DNA of 37,691 nt. It comes from Pasteurellaceae bacterium (lineage in GTDB: Bacteria > Pseudomonadota > Gammaproteobacteria > Enterobacterales > Pasteurellaceae). Of the stretch, positions 9,144-17,639 are shown piece after piece; the stretch's first letter is position 1; each line of letters opens with the position of its first letter. The position numbers and the translations under genes were made by a program. The stretch lies in the NCBI GenBank assembly GCA_030528525.1, contig JAUMYT010000018.1, positions 1 through 37,691 of the forward strand, read 5' to 3'. The notes beneath the pieces were generated by a model, which had not been told where the DNA came from, searched no databases, and saw only the letters and a list, made by a program, of their open reading frames with translations.

Positions 9144-9478
9144 CACGACTTAGCTTATTCAACCAGTTAAACAATAGCCAATTTCTTGGATCGAACAATA
9201 CTTCAAAAGAAGCGAAGTAATCACAGTATTTTTCCAACTTACTGATAAAGTATGAAAAAATGATTGTTTTATGGAGTAAAATAAATGTGTACATTATGAG
9301 GTTTTACACAGGCAATAAATGTCAAGAGGGAATAGAAGAAAAAATCCCAGTTTTTTTGTTTAAATAGACTAGAAAAAACATAACATATTGATATTAAACA
9401 ATATGTTATTTTGCGTTCAATTGTAAAGAAGACTGAAAAATACTAATATTTTCAATGGATCGGATAGTTTTTCAAAAA
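9144..9478. other. Gene-free A/T-rich stretch upstream of artP
   Basis: No convincing gene. A 65-codon minus-strand frame (9097-9294) lacks a ribosome site, and its last codons are the uptake-like motif. An inverted repeat AACATATTG/CAATATGTT lies at about 9379-9404. The function of this stretch is not visible. Confidence 0.5.
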
Positions 9479-9479
9479 G

Positions 9480-9514
9480 TAATCCACAAAGTTATCCACA
9501 GGTTCTGTGGATAG
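9480..9514. promoter_or_regulatory. DnaA-box cluster with perfect palindrome
   Basis: TAATCCACA (9480-9488, one mismatch), TTATCCACA (9492-9500, exact DnaA box), and on the other strand CTATCCACA (9506-9514, one mismatch). The last two form a 9-base perfect inverted repeat TATCCACAG/CTGTGGATA with a GTT loop. Two GATC sites are nearby (about 9457 and 9530). Gene context is not that of oriC. It may bind DnaA as a regulatory or titration site. Confidence 0.55.
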
Positions 9515-9586
9515 AAAAAAGTGGAATAGGATCGTTGTATTGAACTTGTGTGAGTCTAGGAATATTGCGTCTGGGTGAATCAATCC

Positions 9587-10339
9587 CTATTTTTGACAAC
9601 GTGCTTTAATAAACAACAAATTTGGGCGGTGTTGCAGATCTTTAAACTCATCGTGCCATTCAGGTTGTTCTGCGAGCATTGGTTCGACCACTTTTTCTAT
9701 CGTGAAATTAGCCTCAATCAGTTGATTGAGGATAGTTGCCATTGTGCGGTGATAGGTTTTAAATGGTTGCTGAAACCAATTTCGCTCTCGCACACCTTCG
9801 TCACGGTAGAAATTGAGTCGATAGGCGACTTGGCGTTTTTGTTCGTCTTTTTCCCAGCGGTCGCCACCTTGATAGCAGGTAGTAATCGGGTGCTCTTGGG
9901 AGAAAACAAGTGTGCCATTCGGCTTGAGTTTTTGATGAATTTTCACCAGTAAATCGGGAAAATTTTCAATATAGTGAAAGGCGAAAGAGCTGGTAATCAA
10001 GTCAAATTCGCATTCGCTAATTTGATCGAGTTGCTCCATCGGTAGCTGATAAAAGCGATAAGCGGTGCGATCCCAGCCATTTTTTGCAAAATGTTGTTCA
10101 GCCTGTGCCAACATTGACGCAGAGAGATCCAGCCCGACCACTTTTTTAGCCCCCAACTCCAAATACAACGCCAAGTGATCGCCCACACCACAGCCGAGAT
10201 CCAGCACTTTTTTGCCTTGTAGAGCGGGCAAGAGCGACAGCATTGTCGGCTTTTCAATGATTTCATTCACGCTTTTCGGATTTTCTCGCAGCTGTAAATA
10301 TCGCTCGAAAAAAATCGGGTTATCGTACACACTTTGCAT
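9587..10339 (-). CDS. Class I SAM-dependent methyltransferase
   Basis: 250 residues starting MQSVYDNPIFFERY. I choose this start because its ATG overlaps the uvrD stop (TGATG); a longer frame upstream only reads uvrD out of frame. Rossmann methyltransferase motifs are clear: motif I VLDLGCGVGDH, motif II acidic end VVGLDLSASML, and DLITSSFAFHYIENF for motif IV. The substrate is unknown; the family includes small-molecule methyltransferases. Coupling to uvrD is by position and need not mean shared function. Confidence 0.85.
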   Translation of the reverse strand: MQSVYDNPIFFERYLQLRENPKSVNEIIEKPTMLSLLPALQGKKVLDLGCGVGDHLALYLELGAKKVVGLDLSASMLAQAEQHFAKNGWDRTAYRFYQLPMEQLDQISECEFDLITSSFAFHYIENFPDLLVKIHQKLKPNGTLVFSQEHPITTCYQGGDRWEKDEQKRQVAYRLNFYRDEGVRERNWFQQPFKTYHRTMATILNQLIEANFTIEKVVEPMLAEQPEWHDEFKDLQHRPNLLFIKARCQK

Positions 10340-12519
10340 CAATGTCTCTCCAATTTGGCGATTTTCGCCACCAGCCATTTAATGCCCTGTTGCACGAAGG
10401 CGATTTGCAAGCGAGTTTGATCGCCACTGCCTTCCACGTTGATGATCGTGCCTTGCCCGAATTTTTCGTGGCGGACTTTTTGCCCCATTTTCCAACCGCT
10501 GTCGTCCATACAAGGGGGGACTTTTGCCGAATTTTTTGCAAAATTGGCAGGGCGGTTAATATTGCCACGCAGCCGTACTTCACGAATGTCGGCTTCAGGC
10601 AATTCAGCGATAAAGCGAGACGGCAAATGTTTTTCTTCCTTGCCGTACAAACGGCGACTTTCTGCATAGCTGATGGTCAGTTTGCGTTTGGCACGAGTGA
10701 TGCCGACATACGCCAAACGGCGTTCTTCCTGCAAACGCCCTTCGTCAAAGCTCATTCCACTTGGGAAAATGCCTTCTTCCACGCCGACCATAAACACCCG
10801 TGGGAACTCTAAGCCTTTGGCAGAATGCAAGGTCATCAGTTCCACATAATCCTGATGGGGCGAGGCTTGGGTTTCGCCTGCTTCAAGGGAAGCGTGGGTG
10901 AGAAAGGCACTCAAATCGCTCATCTCTTCAGCTTCATCTGGCTTGCTAAATTGACGAGTGGCGGTGACCAACTCTTCCAAGTTTTCGATTCGTACTTCGC
11001 CCTTTTCGCCTTTTTCTTGTTGGTACATTTCATACAAGCCCGATTTTTTGATCACAAAATCGGTCTGTTCGAACAGTGCCATTTGCTCCGTTTCTTGCTC
11101 CAAAGCGTTGATCAGTTCGACAAAACGCAACAACGCATTTGCTGCTCTGCCCGAGAGTTGCTCTTCTTGAATCGCCACTTGAATCGCTTGCCACAGTGTG
11201 ATTTGACGAGTGCGGGTGAGCTGTCGCAACACATCAAGGGTGCGGTCGCCAATGCTACGGGGCGGCGTGTTTACCACCCGTTCAAAGGCGGCATCGTCTT
11301 GGCGGTTGGCGATTAAACGCAAGTAGGCAAGGGCGTCTTTGATCTCTTGGCGTTCAAAGAATCGCATTCCGCCGTAAATGCGGTAGGGAATGTTGGCTTG
11401 AATTAGAGCCTCTTCAATCACACGAGATTGGCTGTTGCTGCGATACAACACGGCACAATCGTTCAGATCGCCTTCGTCTTCTTTCCACTGTTTGATTTGG
11501 GCGGCGACAAATCGAGCTTCGTCTAACTCATTGAATGCACAGTAAATATCGACAGGATCACCATCGCCGAAATCCGTCCATAAATTTTTGCCTAGGCGGT
11601 TTTCGTTGTTGGCAATCAAGGCGTTGGCGGCATTCAAAATATGCCCTGTGGAACGGTAATTTTGCTCAAGGCGAATGGTTTGAGCGTTGGCGTAATCGTC
11701 TAAAAAGCGTTGGATATTTTCTACCTGAGCCCCACGCCAGCCGTAAATGGATTGGTCATCATCGCCGACAATCATCACGTTGCCAGTATTGCCTGCGAGC
11801 AAGCGGATTAAATCGTATTGAATATGGTTGGTGTCTTGAAATTCATCGATCAAAATTTGACGGAAGCGTTGCTGATAACGCTGTAAAATCAATGGGTTAT
11901 TTTTCAGCATCTCGAAAGTGCGGATCAGCAATTCGGCAAAATCAAGCAATCCTGCACGGTCGCAGGCATCTTGATAAATTTGGTAAATTTTCACCAACAT
12001 CTTACCGCTTGGATCATCGTTCTCTAAGGCAATATCTTTGGCTCGTAAGCCCTTGTCTTTTTGGGCGTTGATGAACCACGCCACTTGCTTGGGCGGATAA
12101 TGTTTCTCGTCAATATTGTGCAGTTTGAGCAAGCGTTTAATCAGTCGCTGCTGATCTTCGCTGTCCATAATTTGGAAATCTTGGGGCAAATTGGCATCAA
12201 GATAGTGCGAGCGGAGCAAGCGGTTAGCAATGCTGTGGAACGTACCCACCCACATTCCGAACAGGCGTTGGTCGGTGGATTGCGATAAGGTATATTCAAT
12301 CCGATGTCGCATTTCGGCTGCGGCTTTGTTGGTAAAGGTCACCGCCAAAATATTCGATTCCGACACATTTTCCACGCCAATTAGCCACGCAATGCGGTGA
12401 GTCAGCACTCGGGTTTTGCCCGAGCCAGCCCCAGCCAACACCAAATAATTGCCAAGGGGAGCTGCCACCGCCTCTCGCTGTTTATCGTTTAAGCCATCGA
12501 GTAATAAAGAAAAGTCCAT
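10339..12519 (-). CDS. uvrD: UvrD, DNA helicase II
   Basis: 726 residues from MDFSLLLDGLNDKQREAVAAP; AAAGGCGGG lies just upstream, and the 18 codons before it are not conserved. Superfamily 1A helicase: Walker A AGAGSGKT (29-36), motif II LIDEFQDTN, motif III MIVGDDDQSIYGWRGA, motif IV QNYRSTGHIL, motif V TLHSAKGLEF, motif VI YVGITRAKRKL. The C-terminal RNA-polymerase-binding tail (GQGTIINVEGSGDQTRLQIAF) is present. UvrD unwinds DNA 3'-5' in mismatch and excision repair. E. coli UvrD is 720 residues. Uptake-like motif copy 4 lies antisense inside its 3' part. Confidence 0.97.
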   Translation of the reverse strand: MDFSLLLDGLNDKQREAVAAPLGNYLVLAGAGSGKTRVLTHRIAWLIGVENVSESNILAVTFTNKAAAEMRHRIEYTLSQSTDQRLFGMWVGTFHSIANRLLRSHYLDANLPQDFQIMDSEDQQRLIKRLLKLHNIDEKHYPPKQVAWFINAQKDKGLRAKDIALENDDPSGKMLVKIYQIYQDACDRAGLLDFAELLIRTFEMLKNNPLILQRYQQRFRQILIDEFQDTNHIQYDLIRLLAGNTGNVMIVGDDDQSIYGWRGAQVENIQRFLDDYANAQTIRLEQNYRSTGHILNAANALIANNENRLGKNLWTDFGDGDPVDIYCAFNELDEARFVAAQIKQWKEDEGDLNDCAVLYRSNSQSRVIEEALIQANIPYRIYGGMRFFERQEIKDALAYLRLIANRQDDAAFERVVNTPPRSIGDRTLDVLRQLTRTRQITLWQAIQVAIQEEQLSGRAANALLRFVELINALEQETEQMALFEQTDFVIKKSGLYEMYQQEKGEKGEVRIENLEELVTATRQFSKPDEAEEMSDLSAFLTHASLEAGETQASPHQDYVELMTLHSAKGLEFPRVFMVGVEEGIFPSGMSFDEGRLQEERRLAYVGITRAKRKLTISYAESRRLYGKEEKHLPSRFIAELPEADIREVRLRGNINRPANFAKNSAKVPPCMDDSGWKMGQKVRHEKFGQGTIINVEGSGDQTRLQIAFVQQGIKWLVAKIAKLERH
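10510..10542 (+). repeat. Bipartite uptake-like motif, copy 4
   Basis: ACAAGGGGGGA at 10510 and TTTGCAAA at 10535, spacing 25. Inside uvrD, opposite to its coding strand. Confidence 0.65.
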
Positions 12520-12569
12520 TTGCCCGCCTTTCTGTGAATTTATACAGTAAATGGCGAGCATTATAGCGT

Positions 12570-12602
12570 ACAAGGGGGGGAGTTGAGAGCAAAATTTACA
12601 AA
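12570..12602 (+). repeat. Bipartite uptake-like motif, copy 5
   Basis: ACAAGGGGGGGAG at 12570 and TTTACAAA at 12595, spacing 25. Intergenic between uvrD and the OmpA-like lipoprotein gene. Confidence 0.65.
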
Positions 12603-12743
12603 AAAATCCAATACTACTATAGTTAAAAAATCTAGTTGATGATTATCTAGCCTTTTGGGTTGTATTTTCAGTAAGAAAAATTTAATATTCTCTCACTACT
12701 TATTTGCTTGGGTAGTTTATCTATTTTTAATGAGGATCCTAAA

Positions 12744-13241
12744 ATGATTAAACATGTTTTTAAACTTGCAGCGGTCGCGTCTGCTACCGCACTACTTGCG
12801 GGCTGCTTTCATGCTTCTAGCCCAAACTATGCGGCTCAAATGCCAGTTGCTCAGCCTGCACCACAAATGCCAGCAAAAGCACCAGCGAAAGAGTATGTAC
12901 TAAGCGGTGATTTTTTGTTTGACTTTGATAAATCAAACCTGAGTGCTCAAGGTAAAGCGACGCTTGATAGTATCGCTCAAGACCTCAAAGGAGCCGGTGC
13001 AACACTTGTTACTGTAACGGGTTATACTGACCGTTTAGGTTCAGCACAGTATAATTTAAGATTATCTCAAGCACGTGCAAATACAGCAAAAACGTATTTA
13101 CAAGCACAAGGCGTAACCGCTAATATTAAAGCCGTTGGACGTGGTAAAGCAAATCAAGTGAAAGCGTGTCATGGTATTCAAGGACAAGCATTAAAAGATT
13201 GCTTAAAACCAAACCGTCGTGTTGTGATTCAAGCTCTGTAA
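12744..13241 (+). CDS. OmpA-family lipoprotein
   Basis: 165 residues from MIKHVFKLAA. GAGGAT precedes this ATG at normal spacing; an upstream in-frame ATG would spoil the signal peptide. The lipobox is LAGC with Cys21. A Pro/Ala-rich linker (about 32-50) leads to an OmpA-like domain with the peptidoglycan-binding Asp and Arg visible as D96 (GYTDRLG) and R111 (LSQARA). Unlike Pal, the end carries a Cys pair (C142, C153, ending LKPNRRVVI) as in the periplasmic domain of OmpA/P5. It probably tethers the outer membrane to peptidoglycan. No symbol is assigned because several OmpA-like lipoproteins exist. Confidence 0.88.
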   Translation: MIKHVFKLAAVASATALLAGCFHASSPNYAAQMPVAQPAPQMPAKAPAKEYVLSGDFLFDFDKSNLSAQGKATLDSIAQDLKGAGATLVTVTGYTDRLGSAQYNLRLSQARANTAKTYLQAQGVTANIKAVGRGKANQVKACHGIQGQALKDCLKPNRRVVIQAL

Positions 13242-13279
13242 TGTGAATATAAGGCATTTTGCCATACTCAATAAATAGC

Positions 13280-13313
13280 AAACCTCTAGAAATTTATTTC
13301 TAGAGGTTTTGTT
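13280..13313. terminator. Terminator between OmpA-like lipoprotein gene and nanK
   Basis: A 13-base perfect stem AAACCTCTAGAAA/TTTCTAGAGGTTT (13280-13292 with 13297-13309), loop TTTA, then TGTTT. It serves the plus-strand gene and may also end nanK. Confidence 0.88.
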
Positions 13314-14194
13314 TATGATTGCTTTTCTGCCCACCAAGCTGCTCCAATAATGCCTGCATCTTGGGCGTAATGTGCCAATACGATTTCTGGGCGGTAGATT
13401 TCAGGCATTTGGTTTAGGAAGTGCTGAACTCGTGCTAAATAGCCTTCTGCTAAACCTACGCTGCCGCCTAGGGCAATGCGTTCGATATCGAAACCGATTT
13501 TGAGATCGGCAATTAAGTGGGCGATCGCTTTTGCAGATTTATCGACTAAAGCCACCCCTTGCGGATCGCCTGCACGGAAGCGTTCAAACACTTCTGGCGG
13601 TTCGCACGGATTTTCCCATTTGGCAGCATCACGGGCAATCGCTCTGCCTGCGGCAATGGCTTCCACACAGCCCACACGTCCGCAGCCGCATTGGTCGCCG
13701 TTGTAGTCCACCACCATATGCCCGATGTGTCCTGCCACGCCATTTCTGCCTGTAAACAGTTTACGGTTTAAAATAATACCGCCACCCACGCCAGTAGACA
13801 CAGTGATGAAAGCGAAGTTATCCACATCATCTTGGCGTAAAAATTCGGCACAACCTGCAGCTTGGGCATCGTTGAGTAACACAACAGGTTTATCGGTGTG
13901 TTTGCGAACGCTTTCTTCTAAAGGAAAGAATGCCAAATCGCCCAAGTTTTTCGGGTTTAAGGCGGTCAAAATACCGTTTTGGATAATGCCAGTGGAAGCC
14001 ACCGACACTTTGTCGAATTGCCCGCTGAATGTTTGGAGAATTTCGGTGAGAGCAGAATCAAGTGCTTCAGCACTTGGGTTTTGTGGGGTGCGGATTTGCA
14101 AACGTTGTGCCACATTGGCTTCTTTGCCGTTTAAAGTAACCAATGCGGCGGCAATTTTGGTGCCGCCCACATCAATGGCAAGACAAACGCTCAT
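13313..14194 (-). CDS. nanK: NanK, N-acetylmannosamine kinase (ROK family)
   Basis: 293 residues from MSVCLAIDVGGTKIAAAL. This ATG lies one base after the nanE stop, and its GGAG ribosome site is inside the end of nanE. ATP-binding DVGGTK (8-13), catalytic Asp in LLNDAQAAG (D109), and the ROK zinc motif CGCGRVGC (169-176) with nearby His156 and His159. NanK phosphorylates ManNAc in sialic acid catabolism. The pair with nanE supports this over a glucokinase-type ROK protein. nanA and sialic acid transport genes are not in the window. Confidence 0.92.
   Translation of the reverse strand: MSVCLAIDVGGTKIAAALVTLNGKEANVAQRLQIRTPQNPSAEALDSALTEILQTFSGQFDKVSVASTGIIQNGILTALNPKNLGDLAFFPLEESVRKHTDKPVVLLNDAQAAGCAEFLRQDDVDNFAFITVSTGVGGGIILNRKLFTGRNGVAGHIGHMVVDYNGDQCGCGRVGCVEAIAAGRAIARDAAKWENPCEPPEVFERFRAGDPQGVALVDKSAKAIAHLIADLKIGFDIERIALGGSVGLAEGYLARVQHFLNQMPEIYRPEIVLAHYAQDAGIIGAAWWAEKQS
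13530..13562 (-). repeat. Bipartite uptake-like motif, copy 6
   Basis: Minus-strand core GCAAGGGGTGG from 13562 and TCTGCAAA partner (plus TTTGCAGA, 13530-13537), spacing 25. Within nanK, on its coding strand. Confidence 0.55.
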
Positions 14195-14195
14195 T

Positions 14196-14888
14196 TTAAG
14201 CTCCTTTGCGGTTGTCGATGGCATTCACGAACCAGCCAACGATATGTTCAAGGCGAGTTAAAGCAGAACCCACGGTCACCGCATAAGCCCCGTTTTCAAT
14301 TGCCATTGCTGCCAGTTCAGGGGTGTTGTAACGCCCTTCTGCCATTACAGTACAACCGGCTTCGACTAAATCACGCAAGAATTTCACATCGGGATCTTTC
14401 GGCGTTTCGCCGCCTGTGTAGCCAGACATTGTGGTGCCAATAATATCCACGCCTAATTTTTGGCAGTACATTCCTTCTTCAAAGTTTGAGCAGTCTGCCA
14501 TTGACATTGCACCCAGTTCTTGAATGCGTTTCACTAATACATCAATGTCTGTCGGGCGAATGCGGTGTGTGCCGTCAAAGGCGATAATATCGGCACCTGC
14601 GTTGTAGAGATCGTCAATATCTTTTAAGAATGGCGAAATGCGAACAGGGCTGTCGTCTAAATCGTATTTCACAATGCCCACGATTGGCACGTCCACCACT
14701 TTGCGAGCCGCTTTTAAGTTTTCAATCCCTTCAATACGCAAGCCTTTTGCTCCGCCTGCCACAGAGGCTGCAGCCATAGCTGCCACGATTTCAGGGTGAT
14801 CCATTGGGCCATCATCCACTGGTTGGCAAGAGGCGATTAAGCCATTTTTAATTTGAGCTAAAATCTGTTCTTTAGTTAATCTTGACAT
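14196..14888 (-). CDS. nanE: NanE, N-acetylmannosamine-6-phosphate 2-epimerase
   Basis: 230 residues from [26 protein letters not shown] lies six bases upstream, and the longer frame upstream is A/T-rich leader. TIM-barrel epimerase features: [14 protein letters not shown] at the first strand, [42 protein letters not shown] and [11 protein letters not shown]. It converts ManNAc-6-P to GlcNAc-6-P, the step after NanK. It is translationally adjacent to nanK and divergent from the nucleoside transporter gene. Confidence 0.94.
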   Translation of the reverse strand: MSRLTKEQILAQIKNGLIASCQPVDDGPMDHPEIVAAMAAASVAGGAKGLRIEGIENLKAARKVVDVPIVGIVKYDLDDSPVRISPFLKDIDDLYNAGADIIAFDGTHRIRPTDIDVLVKRIQELGAMSMADCSNFEEGMYCQKLGVDIIGTTMSGYTGGETPKDPDVKFLRDLVEAGCTVMAEGRYNTPELAAMAIENGAYAVTVGSALTRLEHIVGWFVNAIDNRKGA

Positions 14889-14975
14889 ATAAACTCCACA
14901 ATTCCGATTTAAAAAGAAGATTAACTCCAAGGATAATATGCTATCCACTTCTAAGCAACTAATAGACTGAAAAAG

Positions 14976-14991
14976 TGCGAAGTAGATCAAA
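14976..14991. promoter_or_regulatory. Candidate CRP site between nanE and nupC
   Basis: TGCGA, six bases, then TCAAA, each half one mismatch from the CRP core TGTGA-N6-TCACA. The TGCGA half resembles the CRP-S class of Haemophilus. Both flanking genes are plausible CRP targets. Weak evidence. Confidence 0.3.
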
Positions 14992-15086
14992 ATTTTTTTA
15001 CTCAACGGGTATTTCTCGCCGACAAAATTGTAAAAATTGAAGATTTTGACAAAAAAACTCTGTATAGTATCGCCACTTTTTTATAC

Positions 15087-15110
15087 GCTAATTTTAGCCA
15101 TAAAATTAGC
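15087..15110 (+). other. Perfect hairpin in the nupC leader
   Basis: GCTAATTTTA and TAAAATTAGC, 10 bases each, with a GCCA loop, ending 31 bases before the nupC start. There is no T-run directly after it, so it is not a standard terminator. Possibly an RNA-stability or operator element. Confidence 0.6.
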
Positions 15111-15141
15111 CCGTTCATTTCAATTTTTTTGAGGTCAAAAA

Positions 15142-16458
15142 ATGGATACATTAATGAGCCTATTAGGTATTGTTGTACTCCTTTTAATTGCTTTCTTATT
15201 GTCTAACAATAAAAAAGCGATTAACTTCCGTACCGTTCTCGGTGCATTAGCATTCCAAATTGGTATTGGTGCATTGATTTTATATGTACCAGCAGGTCGT
15301 GATGCGTTATTAGCCGCATCAGAAGGCGTGAGCAAAGTGATTGGCTACGGTAACGAAGGGATCAACTTCTTATTCGGTGGCTTAGTCAGCGACAAAATGT
15401 TTGAAGTCTTTGGCGGTGGCGGTTTCGTCTTCGCATTACGCGTACTTCCACCAATCATTTTCGTGTCAGCGTTAATCTCTGTGCTTTACTATTTAGGCAT
15501 TATGCAAATCGTGATCAAATTGATCGGCGGTGCATTGCAAAAAGTATTGGGCACCTCAAAAGCAGAATCTATGTCTGCGGCAGCGAACATTTTCGTAGGT
15601 CAAACAGAAGCCCCACTTCTTGTTAAACCTTACATCAAATCAATGAGCAACTCTGAGTTATTTGCAGTAATGTGCGGTGGTGTAGCATCGGTGGCTGGTG
15701 CGGTAATGATCGGTTACTCACAAATGGGCGTGCCACTTCCATACTTAATCGCAGCGTCATTTATGGCAGCACCAGGTGGTTTATTATTTGCTAAAATTTT
15801 ACATCCGCAAACTGAACCATTTAAAGATGAATTAAGTGCAGACGACATTGAAGAAAAACCATCTAACGTAATTGAAGCGGCGGCTGTGGGTGCGTTCTCT
15901 GGTATGCAGTTAGCGATGAACGTGGGTGCAATGTTATTAGCATTCATTGCCTTAATCGCAATGTTAAACGGCTTTATCGGCTGGGCGGCACACTTTATTA
16001 CTCTGCCGAAAACAGCCGAACAATCCTTAATGGAGTATTTTTTCTCAAGTGATCCAAGTGTAACCTTACAATATCTATTGGGCTATATTTTCCAACCGCT
16101 TGCGTGGGTTATTGGTGTGCCGTGGGGTGAAGAAGCGAAAGTGGCTGGCTCGTTAATCGGCCAAAAATTAGTAGTAAACGAATTTGTGGCTTATGTTGAT
16201 TTCGCCAACTACTTAAAACCAGAAGCCGCAGTTGCATTAAGCGACAAAACCATTGCCATCATTACCTTTGCCCTTTGTGGTTTTGCCAACTTAAGTTCAA
16301 TCGCAATTCTTATCGGTGGATTGGGAGCAATGGCACCAAATCGCCGTAGCGATGTGGCTCGTATGGGTATCAAAGCAGTGGCAGCAGGAACACTCTCTAA
16401 CTTAATGAGTGCGGCGATTGCAGGCTTGTTTATCGGTATCGGCGGAGCCGTGTTATAA
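15142..16458 (+). CDS. nupC: Concentrative nucleoside transporter (CNT family)
   Basis: 438 residues, highly hydrophobic throughout. It resembles the structurally characterised Vibrio cholerae [41 protein letters not shown], nucleoside-binding GQTE at residues 153-156, NEFVAY and [17 protein letters not shown] proteins import nucleosides with sodium or protons across the inner membrane. deoC and deoD downstream would break down the imported nucleosides. GAGG precedes the start, and a strong terminator follows directly, so deoC is probably transcribed separately. The symbol nupC is used in the broad family sense. Confidence 0.92.
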   Translation: MDTLMSLLGIVVLLLIAFLLSNNKKAINFRTVLGALAFQIGIGALILYVPAGRDALLAASEGVSKVIGYGNEGINFLFGGLVSDKMFEVFGGGGFVFALRVLPPIIFVSALISVLYYLGIMQIVIKLIGGALQKVLGTSKAESMSAAANIFVGQTEAPLLVKPYIKSMSNSELFAVMCGGVASVAGAVMIGYSQMGVPLPYLIAASFMAAPGGLLFAKILHPQTEPFKDELSADDIEEKPSNVIEAAAVGAFSGMQLAMNVGAMLLAFIALIAMLNGFIGWAAHFITLPKTAEQSLMEYFFSSDPSVTLQYLLGYIFQPLAWVIGVPWGEEAKVAGSLIGQKLVVNEFVAYVDFANYLKPEAAVALSDKTIAIITFALCGFANLSSIAILIGGLGAMAPNRRSDVARMGIKAVAAGTLSNLMSAAIAGLFIGIGGAVL

Positions 16459-16476
16459 TCCGAATAGATTGACAAA

Positions 16477-16507
16477 AACACCACAGGAAACTGTGGTGTT
16501 GTCGTTT
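16477..16507 (+). terminator. Terminator after nupC
   Basis: A 10-base perfect stem AACACCACAG/CTGTGGTGTT with GAAA loop (16477-16500), then GTCGTTTT. Confidence 0.85.
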
Positions 16508-16543
16508 TAGGGCTAGGGAAACGATTGCGTGCCTTTTATTCTG

Positions 16544-16736
16544 CCCTCGCTTGCTGAGGGACAAACGCCTTGCGTTTGAGCGTTGGCTTTGCCAACGACC
16601 CGAAGGGCGAGCGAAGCGAGTAACTACCGCCGAAGGCGGGGTAGGGGGCGACAACGGGGGCTGAAGTTATACCACTTTTTGCAAAATTGCCCCCTTCGGT
16701 TTCGCTTTGCTCAACCACTTCCCCCGCAAGCGGGGG
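16544..16736. repeat. Hairpin-rich composite repeat between nupC and deoC
   Basis: About 190 bases with at least five G/C-rich hairpins: 16544-16560 (CCCTC/GAGGG), 16562-16578 (CAAACGC/GCGTTTG), 16581-16597 (CGTTGGC/GCCAACG), 16627-16639 (CCGCC/GGCGG) and 16721-16736 (CCCCCG/CGGGGG). An uptake-like sequence sits inside (ACAACGGGGG at 16651, TTTGCAAA at 16678, spacing 27, so degenerate). The composition differs from both neighbours. No gene is supported in it. It looks like a mosaic of short mobile palindromes. Confidence 0.6.
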
Positions 16737-16760
16737 CAGAATTAAATAAGGAAATCTCAA

Positions 16761-17540
16761 ATGAATCTAAAATCAACTGCACAACAAGCGTTGTCGTTAA
16801 TGGATTTGACAACCTTAAATGATAACGACACGGACGAGAAGGTGATCGCCCTTTGTCAGCAAGGCAACACCGAATTTGGTACACCCGCAGCGGTTTGCGT
16901 GTATCCACGTTTTGTGCCGATTGCTCGTAAAACCTTGCAAGCTCAAGGTACACCACAGGTCAAAATTGCGACCGTGACCAACTTCCCACACGGCAATGAA
17001 GATATTGAAATTGCGGTGGCAGAAACCAAAGCCGCGGTGGCATACGGTGCGGACGAAGTCGATGTGGTTTTCCCATATCGGGCGTTAATCGCAGGCAATG
17101 AACAAGTCGGGTTTGAGCTGGTCAAACAGTGCAAAGCTGTGTGTGAAAAAGCCAATGTTTGCTTGAAAGTGATTATTGAAACAGGCGAATTGAAAACCGC
17201 TGAACTGATTCGCAAAGCCAGCGAAATTGCGATCAAGGCAGGTGCCGATTTCATCAAAACCTCCACAGGTAAAGTGCCTGTGAATGCGACTTTAGAGTCC
17301 GCTCGAGTGATGCTTGAAACCATCCGTGAGCTTGGCGTGGCGGAAACGGTGGGCTTCAAAGCGGCAGGTGGTGTGAAAACCAGCGAAGAAGCGGTACAAT
17401 ATTTGGCATTGGCGGCGGATATTCTTGGCAAAGACTGGATCAACACCGCTCATTTCCGTTTCGGTGCTTCTAGCTTACTTGGCAATTTGTTGGCAACCTT
17501 GAAGGATCAGCAAGTCAATCTCAGTACCACAGGCTATTAG
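16761..17540 (+). CDS. deoC: DeoC, deoxyribose-phosphate aldolase
   Basis: 259 residues, the same length as the E. coli enzyme. Class I aldolase of the TIM-barrel type. The Schiff-base lysine is K166 in FIKTSTGK, the second lysine K200 in VGFKAAGG, and the proton-relay Asp is D101 in ADEVDVVF. It splits deoxyribose-5-phosphate into glyceraldehyde-3-phosphate and acetaldehyde, completing deoxynucleoside breakdown with DeoD and a phosphopentomutase not in the window. AAGGA precedes the start. Confidence 0.97.
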   Translation: MNLKSTAQQALSLMDLTTLNDNDTDEKVIALCQQGNTEFGTPAAVCVYPRFVPIARKTLQAQGTPQVKIATVTNFPHGNEDIEIAVAETKAAVAYGADEVDVVFPYRALIAGNEQVGFELVKQCKAVCEKANVCLKVIIETGELKTAELIRKASEIAIKAGADFIKTSTGKVPVNATLESARVMLETIRELGVAETVGFKAAGGVKTSEEAVQYLALAADILGKDWINTAHFRFGASSLLGNLLATLKDQQVNLSTTGY

Positions 17541-17542
17541 TG

Positions 17543-17575
17543 ACAAGGGGGTGAGAATAGGGTAGATTTTGTAAA
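17543..17575 (+). repeat. Bipartite uptake-like motif, copy 7
   Basis: ACAAGGGGGTGAGA at 17543 and TTTGTAAA at 17568, spacing 25. Intergenic between deoC and deoD; the core is identical to copy 1. Confidence 0.7.
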
Positions 17576-17639
17576 ATTGCCTTACTAACTCATCGCTTGC
17601 ATATATTGTTTAATCAATCTCAACAAAGAGGAACACAAA

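Noticed and set aside
9097-9294. A 65-codon minus-strand frame upstream of artP
   Set aside because: No ribosome site, no recognisable family, and its last codons are the uptake-like motif.
9300-9586. A chromosomal replication origin
   Set aside because: DnaA boxes are present, but the expected mnmG (gidA) neighbour is missing, only two GATC sites were seen nearby, and gene orientation does not change here.
13818-13826. Exact DnaA box inside nanK
   Set aside because: Isolated single box in coding sequence; likely chance.
15046-15068. nupC promoter from TTGACA and TATAGT
   Set aside because: The two elements are only 11 bases apart, too close to act together.
16515-16530. PurR-like box upstream of deoC
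   Set aside because: One mismatch, over 200 bases from the gene, next to a terminator; a match of this quality is expected by chance.
16536-16760. Minus-strand frame of 74 codons between nupC and deoC
   Set aside because: It only reads through the hairpin repeats; no ribosome site or domain.
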